Shown here: positions 20,925 through 33,755 of the stretch, piece after piece
Position numbering within the stretch: position 1 is the stretch's first letter
Layout: every line of letters begins with the position of its first letter
Assembly: GCA_002245135.1 (NCBI GenBank)
Contig: NGBS01000589.1
Location: 1-64,000, forward strand
Origin: Proteromonas lacertae
Taxonomy: Eukaryota > Sar > Bigyra > Opalinata > Proteromonadidae
Reading direction: 5' to 3'
Length of the DNA: 64,000 bases
Notes under the pieces: model-generated
Databases searched by the model: none
The model's input: only the letters and a program-made list of their open reading frames with translations
What the model was told of the DNA's origin: nothing
Made by a program: the position numbers and the translations under genes

Positions 20925-23900
20925 GTTATCTGATAAGCACGATATTAGAGATACTCTTGAATATAATCATAAAGCAATCTTTTTTGAGAGTATTGAAGAA
21001 TTAGTGAAAAATAAGAAACGTTCTTCTATTTTTACACAAAAGAAATTTGACGAATACATAAAATGTATTAGAGACTACAAGCATAAAGGTTTTGAATTCA
21101 ATGAAACTGATGGTAAGCTTACATGCAAAGGAAAAGAGATCATAACAATTGATAAAGCTTTTACACTTATTGAGAAATTACATTTGGAGTTTGCTCATCT
21201 TAAATCTGATCCTCTCTTTGATAAGATTCAAGAAATGAATTTATATGGAATAACAAGAAAAGTTGTAGAAATATATGTTAAATTATGCAATGGATGCAAA
21301 GAAACAAAGAAAATAACATTACAGAAACCAGTAAAGCCGATTATATCTCATTATCCTAAAGATCGTGTGGTAATTGATTTAATTGAAATGACAGCATTTA
21401 ATCCACATAAAAAAAGAGGTAAATACAATTATATATTGACAATGATAGATCATTATTCAAATTTTACAATGCTTTACCCACAAAAGACGAAAACAGATAG
21501 AGAAACAGTGAAGAATGTCCAGTCCTATATTAGAATCTTCGGTCCTCCAAGAATAATTCAATCTGATAATGGTGCAGAGTTTAAGAACAAAATGATGAAG
21601 GATTTATTAGAAAAGTACAATATTAAAGAAGTCCACAGCTCTCCAAGACATCCGCAATGCAATGGTAAAGTTGAAAGAATGAATAGATTAGTCAAAGAAA
21701 CAATTACAAGTTATCACAATATTGAACCAAAAGTTTATTGGATAAATTTTATAGAAAGAACAATTGAAAGAATAAACTCATCAAAATGTAGAAGAACAAG
21801 ATGTAAAGCTAGATCATTATTTTTTATGAGTGTTAATGAGATAATGAAACAGAATCCAAAGTTTAAACTTGAAGGAATAGTAGAAGAAGATTATGATGAT
21901 GATAATAATGATGATGATGTTTGTGATTATATTGATGATACTGATAATGAACTTGATGAATTATACTTCGATTATGAAGATAAAGATGATATAGATAACA
22001 ATGAAATGAAGAAAAAGAAAAGAGAAGATGATAATTACAAAAAGAACGAGAAAAAGTTTAAAAAAGAAAATAGCAAGAAGAAAGAAAAAGATGATAATTT
22101 AGATGATAATTTAGATAATAATAGTTTAGAAGAAGACATAGTTGAGAATATAAATGATGATAAAAGTATAGATGAAACACTTTTAGATATTGAGAAGAAT
22201 GAGAAAGAGACAATAGCGAAGAATGAAAAGATAAATAACCATGAAATTAAAGAGTTGAAATCAGTAAAAGATAAGAAGTATATAAAAAATAAAAAGGTCT
22301 ATGAAGATGAAATAGTAGATATTATTAATGAAACTAATGAAGATAATGATGAAGAAGAATCGACAGAAGAGGAAACTGAAAGTAATGAGTTTATTGCTAA
22401 TGTAACAAAGCACTTCAAAGCAGCAAATCAAATATATGATGAAATGAAAACTAGACAATATAAATATAATAATAATATGGTAAATGTTTCCAAAAAGAAA
22501 TTAAAAGGAAAAGAAATAGCTCTTAAAGAGGGAGATGTTGTTGTATATTCTGAAAATAGAAAGAATTATCAAGATAGAAACAAGTTTGCAATAGTTAAAC
22601 AGGATAAGAAGGCGAAGAAAGAAAAGTTATATATAATGTATATTATTATTATATATATATATGTATATATAGAACTGATGATTATAAAACTATTAGAATA
22701 AGACCATCAACGCCTGTACATAAAATACAACTCACAGAGGAAGTAAATGCTGTTACTAAAAGAAAAGCCAGTAAAATATATGTACATATAAATATATATA
22801 CAATATAATATAGATCGATAATACTCCACAAAAGAAGAATAAATATTGTTCAGAATCTGATATTGAAAGAATACACGACATTGTAAGAAATCCTAAGCTT
22901 AATGCTGTTTATGAAACAATAGCTATTCCTTGCAATGATAATATTGAACAAAATCAAGTTGATGAAAGAAAATTAAAATATGTAATAGAATTGATGAATA
23001 GAATAGGTAAAGAACAATTGGATCTTGAAGATTTACAATATTTATTAAAATTATATTATTATAATAATATTTATAAAGATTATGATAATAATTATTTACA
23101 TGATGGAAAGTTTGAAAAGTTTTTAATCAAATCCAATGGCATTTATTACACTATGGTTGTTAACAATAAAAAACAAACAGTTAATATCATAGATCCATCA
23201 GGCGAAGGTAACTATGATGAAGATTTAAAGAAATTATCTACTCATGTTACAAGTACAGATGGAAATGATTATAAAGTAATGTATGATGTCATCGAAGTAA
23301 CCCATCCACAAGCAACAGAAATAATAGCATTAATTACTTTCATGGCAAGTATTAAAAAAACTCAATTTGGATTTATAGACAACGCATTAATGGAAATACT
23401 TTTCAAAGATTATTTAAAAACCTTGGTTAACAATCATTCCAGAATTATAGAGTTAGCATATATAGAAGTTATGCCGATTAAAGAAGATAATGCCAATGAT
23501 CAAAACATCTTGTACGATGAAGTTCAATACAATTCATTAAATTTTTTGGATAAAGTTAGACTCAACTATCAATATAACGATGAAGGAGTAAGATATTATG
23601 GAACAGAAAAGGATTATTTTATTAGAAAAGTAAATGATATAAAGGATGTTTTAGACAAAGATACAATGTTGGATGATGACCAATTCAAGATTCTCCTACA
23701 TTTTATGAATAGTAATAATGATCATGTTGTAGATCCATTACTATTTTATTATCAAGACAAAGCCAAAATCAAAATCAACATAAATGGAATATATTTTTTT
23801 CCAGTTGTTAAAGATTTACATTGGACGTTGTTTGAAGCAGATTATATAATAAACAGATACATCAAAATTACAGTTTATGATTCAATGGGTTATTTTAGAA

Positions 23901-24220
23901 ATAATAATAAAGAAAGAAGTGAAATAGTTAATACAATCTCATCAATATTTGTAATGAACAGTGAAGATTATGAACTTAAAGTGAAGTATCATGAATCCAA
24001 GTTGATGCAAGGTAAGGACAACAGTTGTGGTTATTATGTGTTATTTTTCTTAGCTGCGAGAATCAACTTCTTGGATATTGAAAAGATCCCAAACATTGAA
24101 TCATTTAATATTGACTATTTTATCAAAGATATTAAGAAAGGATTACAGAATTTAGATGATAATGAAAAGGCAAAGATGTATTTCTATGCAAGTAAAAGAC
24201 CAACTTATTACAAGAATTAA
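20925..24220 (+). CDS. Ginger-like DD35E integrase fused to C48 cysteine peptidase
   Basis: Three exons (20925-22637, 22673-22781, 22814-24220) join in frame across GTA...TAG introns of 35 and 32 nt. The 5' exon opens after a TAG acceptor at 20924 and I could not find its start. An H2C2-like finger (HLEFAH ... CNGC) precedes the rve core: Asp in VVIDLIEM, Asp in SDNGAEF, Glu in GKVERMNR, exactly 35 residues apart. A highly charged Asp/Glu/Lys linker follows (about 290-480), then an SH3-like end (EGDVVVYSENR ... KLYI). The last ~130 residues hold a C48 triad: LHWTLF, TVYDSMG, MQGKDNSCGYYV. Ginger elements are cut-and-paste DNA transposons with retroviral-like integrases, and accessory peptidase domains are reported in some. 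It looks intact downstream of the missing start. Confidence 0.82.
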
Positions 24221-25897
24221 TGCACTCATTATTACTTCTATTACTATTATAAACACTATATTTCTTATATTCTATTAATAATTTTTAATTTTTGAGTATA
24301 AATTAAAAAGCAACTGCACAATTTAAAACTATGTATAATTTGAATTACAATATTGTTCAGCTTTATAAATATATAATAAAATATGAAATTATGTAATTTT
24401 GACTTAATCGATTAAGAAAATTTTTGAAATTTTGATATTCATTACATGTGATTATATATAAATGTAAATCACTTAATAAGCATTTGAATTATAATAATTT
24501 TGTTTCATTTCAATATAGATAATGTAGTTAAAAATCGATTCCGCCATATGGGGACTCCAATTTCATTCATCTCCCATATGGCTTTTAGAAGACTTACATT
24601 CATTTCATTTATATGAATGAATTACAATATTGTTCAGCTTTATAAATATATAATAAAATTATATTAAAGTCAAAATTATAGAAATTCGATATTTAATGTA
24701 TCTCATTTTTATAAAATCTTAAAGTATCAGTCTATAATATTGCAGAATATATTATTAAATAATTTTATGACTACTTTAGCATAAAAGAATTAGTAAATGT
24801 TTTAAAAATAGAAAAATTGCACAATTAAGGGGGTGAAAAAATTAAGGAATTTCATTATATTTTTTCGATTATCATAATAACCAGATGGAATTTTTTTATA
24901 ATATTTTATAATATTCTTAGTTAGAATATGTACTAATAGAATATTAAATAATATTAAATATATTGGTGAATTGAGTGATATCGTCTCATGTCTTACATAT
25001 GATAAAGTTTATTATATATTTGTTAATAACTAACTCCGATCATCATGAATATCATATTAGTTTTGATTGAATCACTCTGCAATATAGATTTCCGCCATAC
25101 GGGGAACAACATTAGAAACTAATATCAAATACAATTTTGAAGTATTTCTTAACCTCTAAATGAGACATAATCTACAAAATGGTTTATAACTTCTAGACTG
25201 ATTAGATTGACAGTAATTATATATATCTATATTTTTAAAAATGAAGTTTATCTGTTAAATAACGAGTTTATAACACTTTTTATCAAAAAACAAGTTTGAT
25301 GAGCTTGGCACATTGAATGCCATGATTTGTCATATATCGTGACAGGCTTGAGCAAATAGAACAGCAAAAAGAGTAAAATAAAAAACATCAAGCTTGATGG
25401 TTTGACTAAGTTAAACTTTATTTTTTAGAGGACATTTTTTATAGAACGGCTGTTCAAATTTTTAACATTTCTAGTGGTGTAACAGCTTTTATATTAAATT
25501 TCTTCTAGATATGTTATTGTGAGTCATCATTGAGAAATGGATGAAAATAATAGTAATATAAATAGTGTATCGACTGAAGGTCAAATTTGATATTTGAAAA
25601 ATGATGTATAAATTTTTAATTTTGTATATATGGTTAGATAATATGCTTATTTACTCATGTTCAATAGGAGGTCAACTAATAGTTAGTATAAGGAAGGTAA
25701 AGGTCAAGCTAAAGATATAGGTTTTGACCTATAAGTAAAGCTATATTTTTTGACCGAAAAATACAACACTGATTAAAACATTCACATATTCTTTGTATAA
25801 ATTTGTATGTAATTCTTATGAGTTGTAGAAAATGATAGAAAGGATGACAAAACACGGATAAAACCCTGTTCCCAACAAATAATTTAAAATACACTTG
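24221..25897. other. Noncoding AT-rich region with small repeats
   Basis: No gene seen. A 42-bp direct repeat (TGAATTACAATATTGTTCAG...) occurs at 24341-24382 and 24618-24659. Between them lies a 10-bp inverted repeat GCCATATGGG (24543-24552) / CCCATATGGC (24573-24582). A related CCGCCATACGGGG occurs near 25090. These look like debris of a small inserted element. Confidence 0.5.
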
Positions 25898-28800
25898 TTA
25901 ATTCTTCTTAATATAATAATTATTGTGATAATTATTAAAATGAAGGTTATTAAATGTTGAATATTGTTGTTGTTGTTGTTGTTGTTCATTATTGTCATTA
26001 GAATTTGTTGTTGATTTATAAGAACTGAAAGAAAAATAACTTGATTGATATTGTTGCTGTTGTTGTGGTGGTGATGATTGGTATTGGTGTGTTTGTTGCT
26101 GTGTATATTGAACAGGATGATAAAATGGATTAGAATTATCACATCTCATTCTCTTATTATTATTATTATAATTCACATTGGAATATTCATTTTCTCTTTG
26201 TCTTTTAAAAGCTTCATAATGACTCATATTATTCAATTGTTTCTCACTTATTCGAGGTTCAAAAGTTCCCCAAGATTGATATCCTGCTTTCTATACTCAT
26301 ATAAATAATAATAATAATAATATATATTAATATATTATACCATATTAACTGGAATATTATTAACCCAACTTGGTGGTTTACATAAACCAGCAATACTTAT
26401 TGTTCGAGAGAGTGATGGCTCAGTGATTCTTAAATCTTCAGCTAATAATACACATTGAGGAATATTCACTCCTCTCAATAGTACTGATTTATGATCTTTT
26501 CTTTCTGGTAATATATATCCAACATCACAACATCGTGTGTATAAAATATCATTAAATCGTTTATTAGGAGCATTTATTGAATCACCAACTATATGAGAAT
26601 ATTTATGGGCTGTATAACCTCCAAATATATCTTTCATATCATTAAATGATATAAATCCAAGTGTAATTTTTTGTTTCTTTTTTATTACTTCTGCTAATTC
26701 AAATGATTCGTGAAACTAATTAACATAACAATATAATATAATTATATAATATAAATACAAATAATAAAGGTTTAGAAAATGAATTTCTTTCTTTTTCATC
26801 TTCATTTAATAAGTGATCTAATGGTCGAAGACATTCTAATAATTTCCTTTCTTTGATAAATGGTAAGAGAACAACCCATAACCATTTTTGAGGATGACCA
26901 TTTGGATCAGTTTTAAACTATATAATATAATAACATATATATATATACATCAGTTGGATAATAACTGTATATTGGTGATTTGGGATTTGTCATTAAATCA
27001 GCATAACATTTTGGTAACATACTTGAAGATGCAGGAGGTAATACAGCCATCAATTGTTCTAATGGTTTATAAGGTTCACCTATATTAAATTCAATTTTTA
27101 TATTCTTTATATCAATCAAATCACTTGCACAAGGTGAATAATGATAAGGGAAAAACCATGACCAAGATGGACAACCTTGATAATAATATAATAACACCCA
27201 ACACAAACCATGAATATAAGAACTTACTAACTTTGACTTGAATTGAGGATCTATAGCTAATAATTTGAATTTATTTTTATAATATTTTTCTTTCCATCCA
27301 GGTTCTCCATATTCTATTTCATCTTTTATATCATCTATAGTTTGTTGTTGTTGTATTCTCTCTTGAAGTAGTTTATCATATTCTCTAACCATATTACGTT
27401 GTTTTAAATCATCTATTATCTGTGAAGCAACTCGTTCTTTTTCTTCGTTTTCATAATTTTCATTAAATTCTTTTTTTCTTTTTTCATTTTCTTCTTGTAT
27501 TTGTTGATCACTATAATATATTCCTTCTTTTTTCTTTCTTTCTAATTTCATTTTTCTCTCTATTCTTCTTGATCTCTGATCATCTTCATCTGTCCTTTGG
27601 GCTTTCAATAATGCATCTTCATATTTTGCTACTTCTCTAATAAATTCACTCAATCTTTCTAAATCTATTTTTCCACAATCAGTTAAATATCCATTTAATC
27701 TTGGCCTTATATTCTTATATATATTCATTAATAAACCAATTGCACCTTGACGTAAATCTAAAGCAGGTAAATGAGGTAAAAAATCATTTCCACAGAAAAA
27801 ACACAAAAATACAAAATCATCTAAAATTCTTTCAATTGTATATTTATCATCATTTCTTATTTCATTGCTCATACCATAGAATTCAGCTTCAAAGTATTCT
27901 CGTAATATAGATAAATGAACAAATTGTAGTTTTGAATTTAAATATCTACTATTCCAGTCTAATACTCCATATTGTTTACGATATTTTCCTTTACATTCAT
28001 CAGCTCTATGACCTGTACTTCCACATAAATAACACTGTAATACTTGTTGACCAAATAATACTTCTTCTCTTAAGATGGAGAAATGAACTTCGTGTGTAGC
28101 TAAACCTAACATGATTAAATCAGCATCTAAACCGTGAATAACATGACTATAAAAATAAAAAATATATAGAATATAAAATATAAAATGAATAAAATATACT
28201 GTGTATTTGGATTATAATTCTTTTGTTGCCTTTGTATTCTTATATATTCTATTATCTTATGTTCACCTTCACCTGGTACACTTGAATCTGAGAGTATTAC
28301 TTTTATCTTATCCCAACCTTTATGATTAGTAATTCGATCATGAATATACCATCTCATATGTTCTGATAAAGTCTTCATAAAAGATGTGCCAGGCGTAATT
28401 ATATTAGAATCCCATGAGGATGGGTGTTTCTCTGGTATATATTGATTGTTATTCTTTAATTCTTGTCGGAAGTCACTTTCAATTCGATTACTCTCTTCAG
28501 CTTCTTGTACACTTCTGAAACGACGAGATCTTTGTTGGTTCATTTTAGCTCTTGGTGCAACACCATCAATAGCAATAAACAACAGTTTTCTTGGTCTTAC
28601 TATTGACATTAATCTGTCAACATACCTAGTCACACGATAATTATATCAACAATATACAAAAACATGTTTTGGAACATATCTTCTTCTGTTGCTGGAATTA
28701 CGTCCAAATCAGATGAATGACTACAATTATGCACGATACCATTCATATCTAAATATAGATTATCATACTCTTCTCCATTCGGATTTGGTGCTGCGATGTC

Positions 28801-28908
28801 AATTTCTGTAAATTCTCCACCGATCATGATGGGATGTTCTTCCTGGGCATAGACGATACATTTGGGATACTTCATACTCAGCCATCTGAAGAATGAAGCA
28901 ACTCCCAT
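25898..28908 (-). CDS. XRN2: Nuclear 5'-3' exoribonuclease XRN2/Rat1
   Basis: Six exons on the minus strand (28908-28658, 28625-28200, 28146-26949, 26917-26759, 26715-26341, 26290-25898) give 933 aa with all junctions in frame. The N-terminus MGVASFFRWLSMKYP, LYLDMNGIVH, AIDGVAPRAKMNQQR and the HGLDADLIMLG block hold the acidic Mg-binding residues of the XRN family. A CCHC zinc knuckle (CYLCGSTGHRADEC) favours XRN2/Rat1 over XRN1. A long charged helix lies near 400-500. The C-terminal ~130 residues are Asn/Gln rich (QQQQQQQ, NNNNK) and probably disordered. The enzyme degrades RNA from 5' monophosphate ends in transcription termination and rRNA processing. Expansion of the Gln/Asn tail fits the AT-rich genome. 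Confidence 0.93.
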
Positions 28909-30754
28909 TTTTACTATTCTTCAAGCGATAATCAAGCTTTTATCTTTTCATATTTCAGCGATTATGTATTTAATCATATGTATTTAATATTGTCAAATGA
29001 TAAAACTAATACAAATGCATTAACTGCTTACTCTTGAAATGAAAATCGAGAGAAATTATTTTAAATTAATTTTAGAACAAATGATTCAGCAAATTCCCTT
29101 AAATAATGACATAATTGATAAGTGAAGTAAAAAGAAGTAACATAATAATAAATGAAGTAAATGAAGGAGTTATACAAGATATTCAATATATACTTAGAAA
29201 TATTATGATGAATAAAAGATATAAATAATTTTAAAATATTGCTTCCAAAGTGTGAGTTGGTTATTTGTGTGTATTTTAAGAAAGAAATAATAAAGAAAAT
29301 GATAAAATTGAAAAATGAAGATAGATTGAGTTTAAAAGAGACAAGAAGTGACAAAGATGAGTAAAATAATGAGAAAAGATCAAGATTGTTTAAAAATGAT
29401 CTTATAAAATCATACAATAATAAGCCAAGGAAAGAATATTATTAATATATTGATGATGAAATCAATCCCTCTGATTTGTTCAGCATTTGTCGCAAATGTA
29501 TAAAAACATCTTTCCAATGAATTATGAAAATAGTCGAATAGATATTAAAGATAGTAATTTTTGTTCTTGTAAAGAAGGAGTAAGATTTTTGTTTAGAATA
29601 TTAGAAGTAATCTCAATTAGTATAATATAAATATATTTTAATTTATTTAGATATTTATATGATTGTTGTTATTTAATCAATTTTCTTTAAAACAAACATA
29701 AAACAAAAGAAAACTTATCAATTCGTTAGTTAGTATATATCTTTTCATTTACATTTTGCATATTCTTCTAATATCATTTCTTTATGATTTTGTTTTTATT
29801 TCTACTAAAATACTACTGTGACTAATAAAAACAATAGTAAATTTTATTGCCATTTTAATTCTTTACATCAAAATGATTTATCGAAATGTCCTTCTAATGT
29901 AGTAATATATAGATTATTGTGATGATTGAAAATGTAAATATTTCTATGTAATATTGTTTATTCAATATTATTCTCCATATGAATTATTCACTTTTAAACT
30001 TATATTACCACTTTACTATCACTACTTCATACATACCATTACACTTATATCCTTATAATTAATCCTTCAATTGAGTATTTCATTTAAATATAAAATCTTC
30101 TATTTCACACATAAAAAAATCACAATAATAATTCATCAAATAATAACTTTTATTTTTCAATAATATTACATACAAATCTAGAGATAATATACTTATCATA
30201 ATATAATCTACTACATCTTCTTGAAGATTAAGATATTTTACATCATCATCTCAATAATAGAAACACATAGATCCATACTATTCAAACACTACTTATTTAT
30301 TTCATTAAACTCACATTATCTTACACAAATTAACAAATTCAACAAAGCATAGGATAATAGCTTATTCACATCATCTTTATTTTCTACATCTTTATAACAC
30401 CATCATATTGTTCAAGTTTCAAATGGATTTGAAATCAGTTTCTTTCCTCCTTTAGTCAATCTATTAAAATAAAACAATTATCATACTCCACTAAAATATA
30501 CTAATTTTCATCATAATACATCATTTATACATCAATTTCACAAAAATACTTTTTATATTTATAAATATTTAGCCGTTTCTTTCATCATTTTTCATTTTTT
30601 CTCTTTAAATCATCACTAAGCATAGATATTAATATAATAACATGAATAGATTGATAAATAGTATATTTTCTTTTATTATAACATTATTAGAATGACATTA
30701 ATTGTTTTTAAAAGAGAGTGTGATATATAAGAAAAAAGAGTGAAAAAATAATCA
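28909..30754. other. Long intergenic region
   Basis: AT-rich, with no supported gene. The plus strand around 29060-29620 shows broken open frames that may be decayed coding sequence, but no family is recognisable. 29700-30750 is low-complexity with nothing identified. Confidence 0.4.
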
Positions 30755-30870
30755 GAATCGTTCATATCTACAATAAAGCACCGCATCCCATCAGAACTGC
30801 GAAGTTAAGATTGTACGAGCTATGATAGTAGTACAGTGGGGGACTCTGTGCGAAGTCATAGTAACGATTC
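30755..30870 (+). rRNA. 5S ribosomal RNA
   Basis: About 116 nt. The 5' end GAATCGTT (30755-30762) pairs perfectly with the 3' end AACGATTC (30863-30870) to form helix I. The internal block GCACCGCATCCCATC-AGAACTGCGAAGTTAAG is the conserved loop B/helix III and A-box region. AGTACAGTGGGGGACTCTGTGCGAA matches helices IV/V and the C-box. The gene is single here, not in a tandem array or rDNA unit. It sits between XRN2 and the geranylgeranyltransferase gene. The internal control region would recruit TFIIIA and TFIIIC. Confidence 0.93.
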
Positions 30871-30875
30871 TTTTT
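30871..30875 (+). terminator. Pol III T-run terminator of 5S rRNA
   Basis: TTTTT immediately follows the 3' end of helix I. A second run (TTTTT, from about 30880) follows and could act as backup. Confidence 0.8.
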
Positions 30876-31160
30876 ATTCTTTTTGCTTATTTCTTTTTTC
30901 TTTCCTTTTATTATGATGTAGAGTAGGTATAGAAACTATAAAATATCGCAAACAAATAGAATCTAACTCAATCGAAAATTAATTTGTAAAGAATCATTAT
31001 AAAGATATTTAAAATAGATTAAAAACATGACTTATGCTTGTGGCTATTTTTGTTTATATAATATAAATCACTTTATACAATTACAATGATTAAAGAATAA
31101 ACTAATTAAACGATATTCTATAACACAATCAAATAATTCTAAATCAAGTAATTCATTACT
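30876..31160. other. Intergenic, 5S to PGGT1B 3' end
   Basis: AT-rich, nothing recognised. Confidence 0.4.
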
Positions 31161-32360
31161 TTACACTATTTCATCAAAATATTCACATTTATCAACCAAA
31201 CCATCTGGTAATTTATCAATTCTCAAACCAGTTGGATAATGATATTTATAAAACCCATTATAGTCACATATTGACAATCCATAAGCAGCTAAACCAGTAT
31301 GAACACAATCTGGATATTCACAATCTGGATATTTTGTAAAACCACCAAAATGTTGACAAGATTCTAAAAAATTCAACAGATTCTCTTTATCAATTAAGTT
31401 TATACCTCCCAATATACCTAATGTAGATCCAATCCAATAGGCATAACATACATCATCAGGTTTATTAGTTCTTCCAGCAAATCCATTTGTTTGTCTTTCA
31501 ATACACCATTCTATTATATCTAATCGATCTTCTTCACTTATCACTTCGTGTAGTTTGCCTAAACAACTTAGACTAGCAATTGCACAAAATGTAGCTCCAC
31601 CATGAGCTTCTAGACCTGGTCTTAAACCAAATACTTTCAATGGAGTCTATTAATAATAAAAATAAAATAAATAATTAGAATAAATATACTTGACATTGTT
31701 TTATATAATCAACAGCTTTTTCTATATTAATTCCTGAATAATCATTTAATAAAAAACTAATACAACTTGCACAATACAAGAAACGAAGATCTGATTCAGA
31801 TTCAGATAAATCTCCATAAAAACTATATACAATATAATATGAAATTAAAGAATACTTTCCATTAACAGTTTGATGATATTTTAATGAATTTATTATTCCT
31901 TTTTTATTCACTTTTCCTAAATCATCTCCTAATGTTAAAAGTATTACTAATGCAGAGTATGTGAAGGCTAATCGGGGAGTATCATATTTATCTATTTTGC
32001 TTGGAATCTATTAACTTAAGTGAATAAATCATACAATCTCTGATCTATATGGATTTCCAAACCAAACTGATCCACGAAATCCATAGCAATGAATGTTTAT
32101 ATTTTCATTTATTTCTTTATTTGATCCATCTTTCACTACTTGTAGATTATACACATATTCTTTAATATATTCTGTATCTTCTGGTAAAGCATTCATCATA
32201 TCCAATCCTTGAATCGTCATAAACATCTATTGATTATTAATATTCACTCTAGTCTTACTATTGTGATATGATTAACATCTTCCTCTTCATAATATTCTGG
32301 AAGAGTTTCTAATGACTGAAGTAGACGTCTTTTGTATTTTTCTATGTTTAATTTACTCAT
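31161..32360 (-). CDS. PGGT1B: Geranylgeranyltransferase type I beta subunit
   Basis: Four exons (32360-32259, 32226-32035, 32007-31690, 31646-31161) give 365 aa, close to the usual ~377. The alpha-alpha barrel repeats of protein prenyltransferase beta subunits are clear: GFRGSVWFG, DLRFLYCASCISFLLNDYSG, GLEAHGGATFCAIASL, GFAGRTNKPDDVCYAYWIG and HTGLAAYGL. The zinc ligands fall in DVCY (Asp, Cys) and HTG (His). The 'RFLYCASCI' and 'LEAHGG' wording fits the GGTase-I beta group rather than farnesyltransferase or Rab GGTase. The enzyme attaches geranylgeranyl to CaaL-type Rho/Rac proteins with a shared alpha subunit. Its start is 74 bp from the divergent Maf gene, suggesting a shared promoter. 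Confidence 0.92.
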
Positions 32361-32434
32361 TATAAATCAATATTAGCAAAAAAAGAAATTTAAAATCTGT
32401 AAGAAACGAATAAATTTTTATAAAATATTCAAAA

Positions 32435-33025
32435 ATGCCTATTTCAATACCCAGTAGTTATAATATTGTATTAGGTTCTTCATCTCAATTTAGACAGGAT
32501 GTAATGAAAAGTACAGGGTTGAAATACAAAATAATCAGTCCAGATATTGATGAGAAAGCTATAAGAAATGATAATCCAGAAGAATTAGTACAATTGATAT
32601 GTAGTGCAAAAGGAGAAGAAATTAAAAAACAGAATTTAGAAAATACCATCATTATTACAGGTGATCAAGTTATTTCTTTTCAAAACAGAATAAGAGAAAA
32701 GCCAATTGATAAAATTGAAGCATTTAATTTTATAAAATCATATGCAAATAGTATATTACAAACAGTATCAGGTATAAATGTGATTAACACTTCAAATAAC
32801 AAAAATGCATGTGGAATTGATATTTGTGATATAAAAATATCAGAAATACCAGATGAAGATATTAATAAAATAGTTGAAAATGGTATAGTAATGAAATGCT
32901 GTGGTGCTTTATCAATAGAAGATCCAGTTTATAAAAACTATTGTGAGATAGTTAAAGGTACTAGAGATAGTGTATTTGGATTACCACTTAATCTTTTACA
33001 ATCATTAATTAACAAAATTTTATAA
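32435..33025 (+). CDS. Maf/ASMTL-like nucleotide pyrophosphatase
   Basis: A 196-aa intronless ORF of the size usual for Maf proteins. The N-terminal IVLGSSSQFRQDVM corresponds to the LASSSPRR.ELL substrate loop, and SPDIDEKAIR is a family signature. GDQVI is equivalent to the catalytic ADT/DTVV segment. REKPIDKIEAFNFIKSYANS and GTRDSVFGLPLNLL match the later Maf motifs. These enzymes hydrolyse dTTP/UTP or modified nucleotides to monophosphates, removing non-canonical NTPs. Replacement of RR in the substrate loop by QFR may shift specificity. It is divergent from PGGT1B. Confidence 0.85.
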   Translation: MPISIPSSYNIVLGSSSQFRQDVMKSTGLKYKIISPDIDEKAIRNDNPEELVQLICSAKGEEIKKQNLENTIIITGDQVISFQNRIREKPIDKIEAFNFIKSYANSILQTVSGINVINTSNNKNACGIDICDIKISEIPDEDINKIVENGIVMKCCGALSIEDPVYKNYCEIVKGTRDSVFGLPLNLLQSLINKIL

Positions 33026-33158
33026 TAAATCCCCAATAAACAAAAATGTTTAAAAATTAAGATAATATACATATTTTTATTATATAAAAAACATAATAAT
33101 AGGAAAATTATTCATGTAACTACATCTACAAAAACTAATAATAATAATAATTTAATGA

Positions 33159-33755
33159 TCAAAGAAGATTTTGATCAAATTCACCAAGTTCACCATATGT
33201 ATCATTTAAAAATGATGAATCTTGAATACTATACATACTACTACTATTACTGCTTATATCCATATCTTCACATTCATGGTTTACACAAGAAAGAGCTAAT
33301 CTTCTCAATTCTTCATTTTCTTTCTCGAGTTTCTTGCATTTTTCTGTCAATTGTTTAATTATTAAGTCTTTTTCATCTAATTGCTCTTGCTGTTCCTGTG
33401 GCTCTTCCGGAAGTAACTCGTTGATTGAATTATCAAACTGTTCTAAGTCCATTTCGTGAATAATCTTTCTTTTTATATTCATAACTCGATCTTCATATCC
33501 TCTCCTAAATAATTTGTGTGAAAATTCACAACCTTTCGTTGATTTTGAGATTGGTACTTTCTTAAACCCATAAAAGTTGAGTTGTCTTACAAAGCTGTTG
33601 AACTTCTTTGTTTTGAAGTACTTTGGTAATAAATCTCGTGAAAAACGATTCACATCACAAATCACAATTGCATCACCATTACAGTTCCATCGAATAAGTT
33701 CCTCATTTTCTGGAGTCAACATCTGAACAATCTTTTTTAAGAATGTATCTGCCAT
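33159..33755 (-). CDS. Heat-shock-factor-type transcription factor (copy A)
   Basis: 198 aa, starting at ATG 33755 (MADTFLKKIV), the start shared with the neighbouring paralogue. The HSF DNA-binding domain covers residues 1-95: LIRWNCNGDAIVI, RDLLPKYFKTKKFNSFVRQL with the recognition helix NSFVRQLNFYGF. A short coiled coil (about 125-160, LIIKQLTEKCKKLEKENEEL) replaces a full HR-A/B, so trimerisation may be weak. The C-terminus is Ser/Asp rich. Intronless, unlike most neighbours. It presumably binds nGAAn heat-shock elements. The adjacent gene is a tandem duplicate. Confidence 0.9.
   Translation of the reverse strand: MADTFLKKIVQMLTPENEELIRWNCNGDAIVICDVNRFSRDLLPKYFKTKKFNSFVRQLNFYGFKKVPISKSTKGCEFSHKLFRRGYEDRVMNIKRKIIHEMDLEQFDNSINELLPEEPQEQQEQLDEKDLIIKQLTEKCKKLEKENEELRRLALSCVNHECEDMDISSNSSSMYSIQDSSFLNDTYGELGEFDQNLL

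Noticed and set aside
29440-29620. DnaJ-like fragment (EINPSDLF) on the plus strand
   Set aside because: Only one short phrase is suggestive and the frame is broken on both sides with no other family motif.
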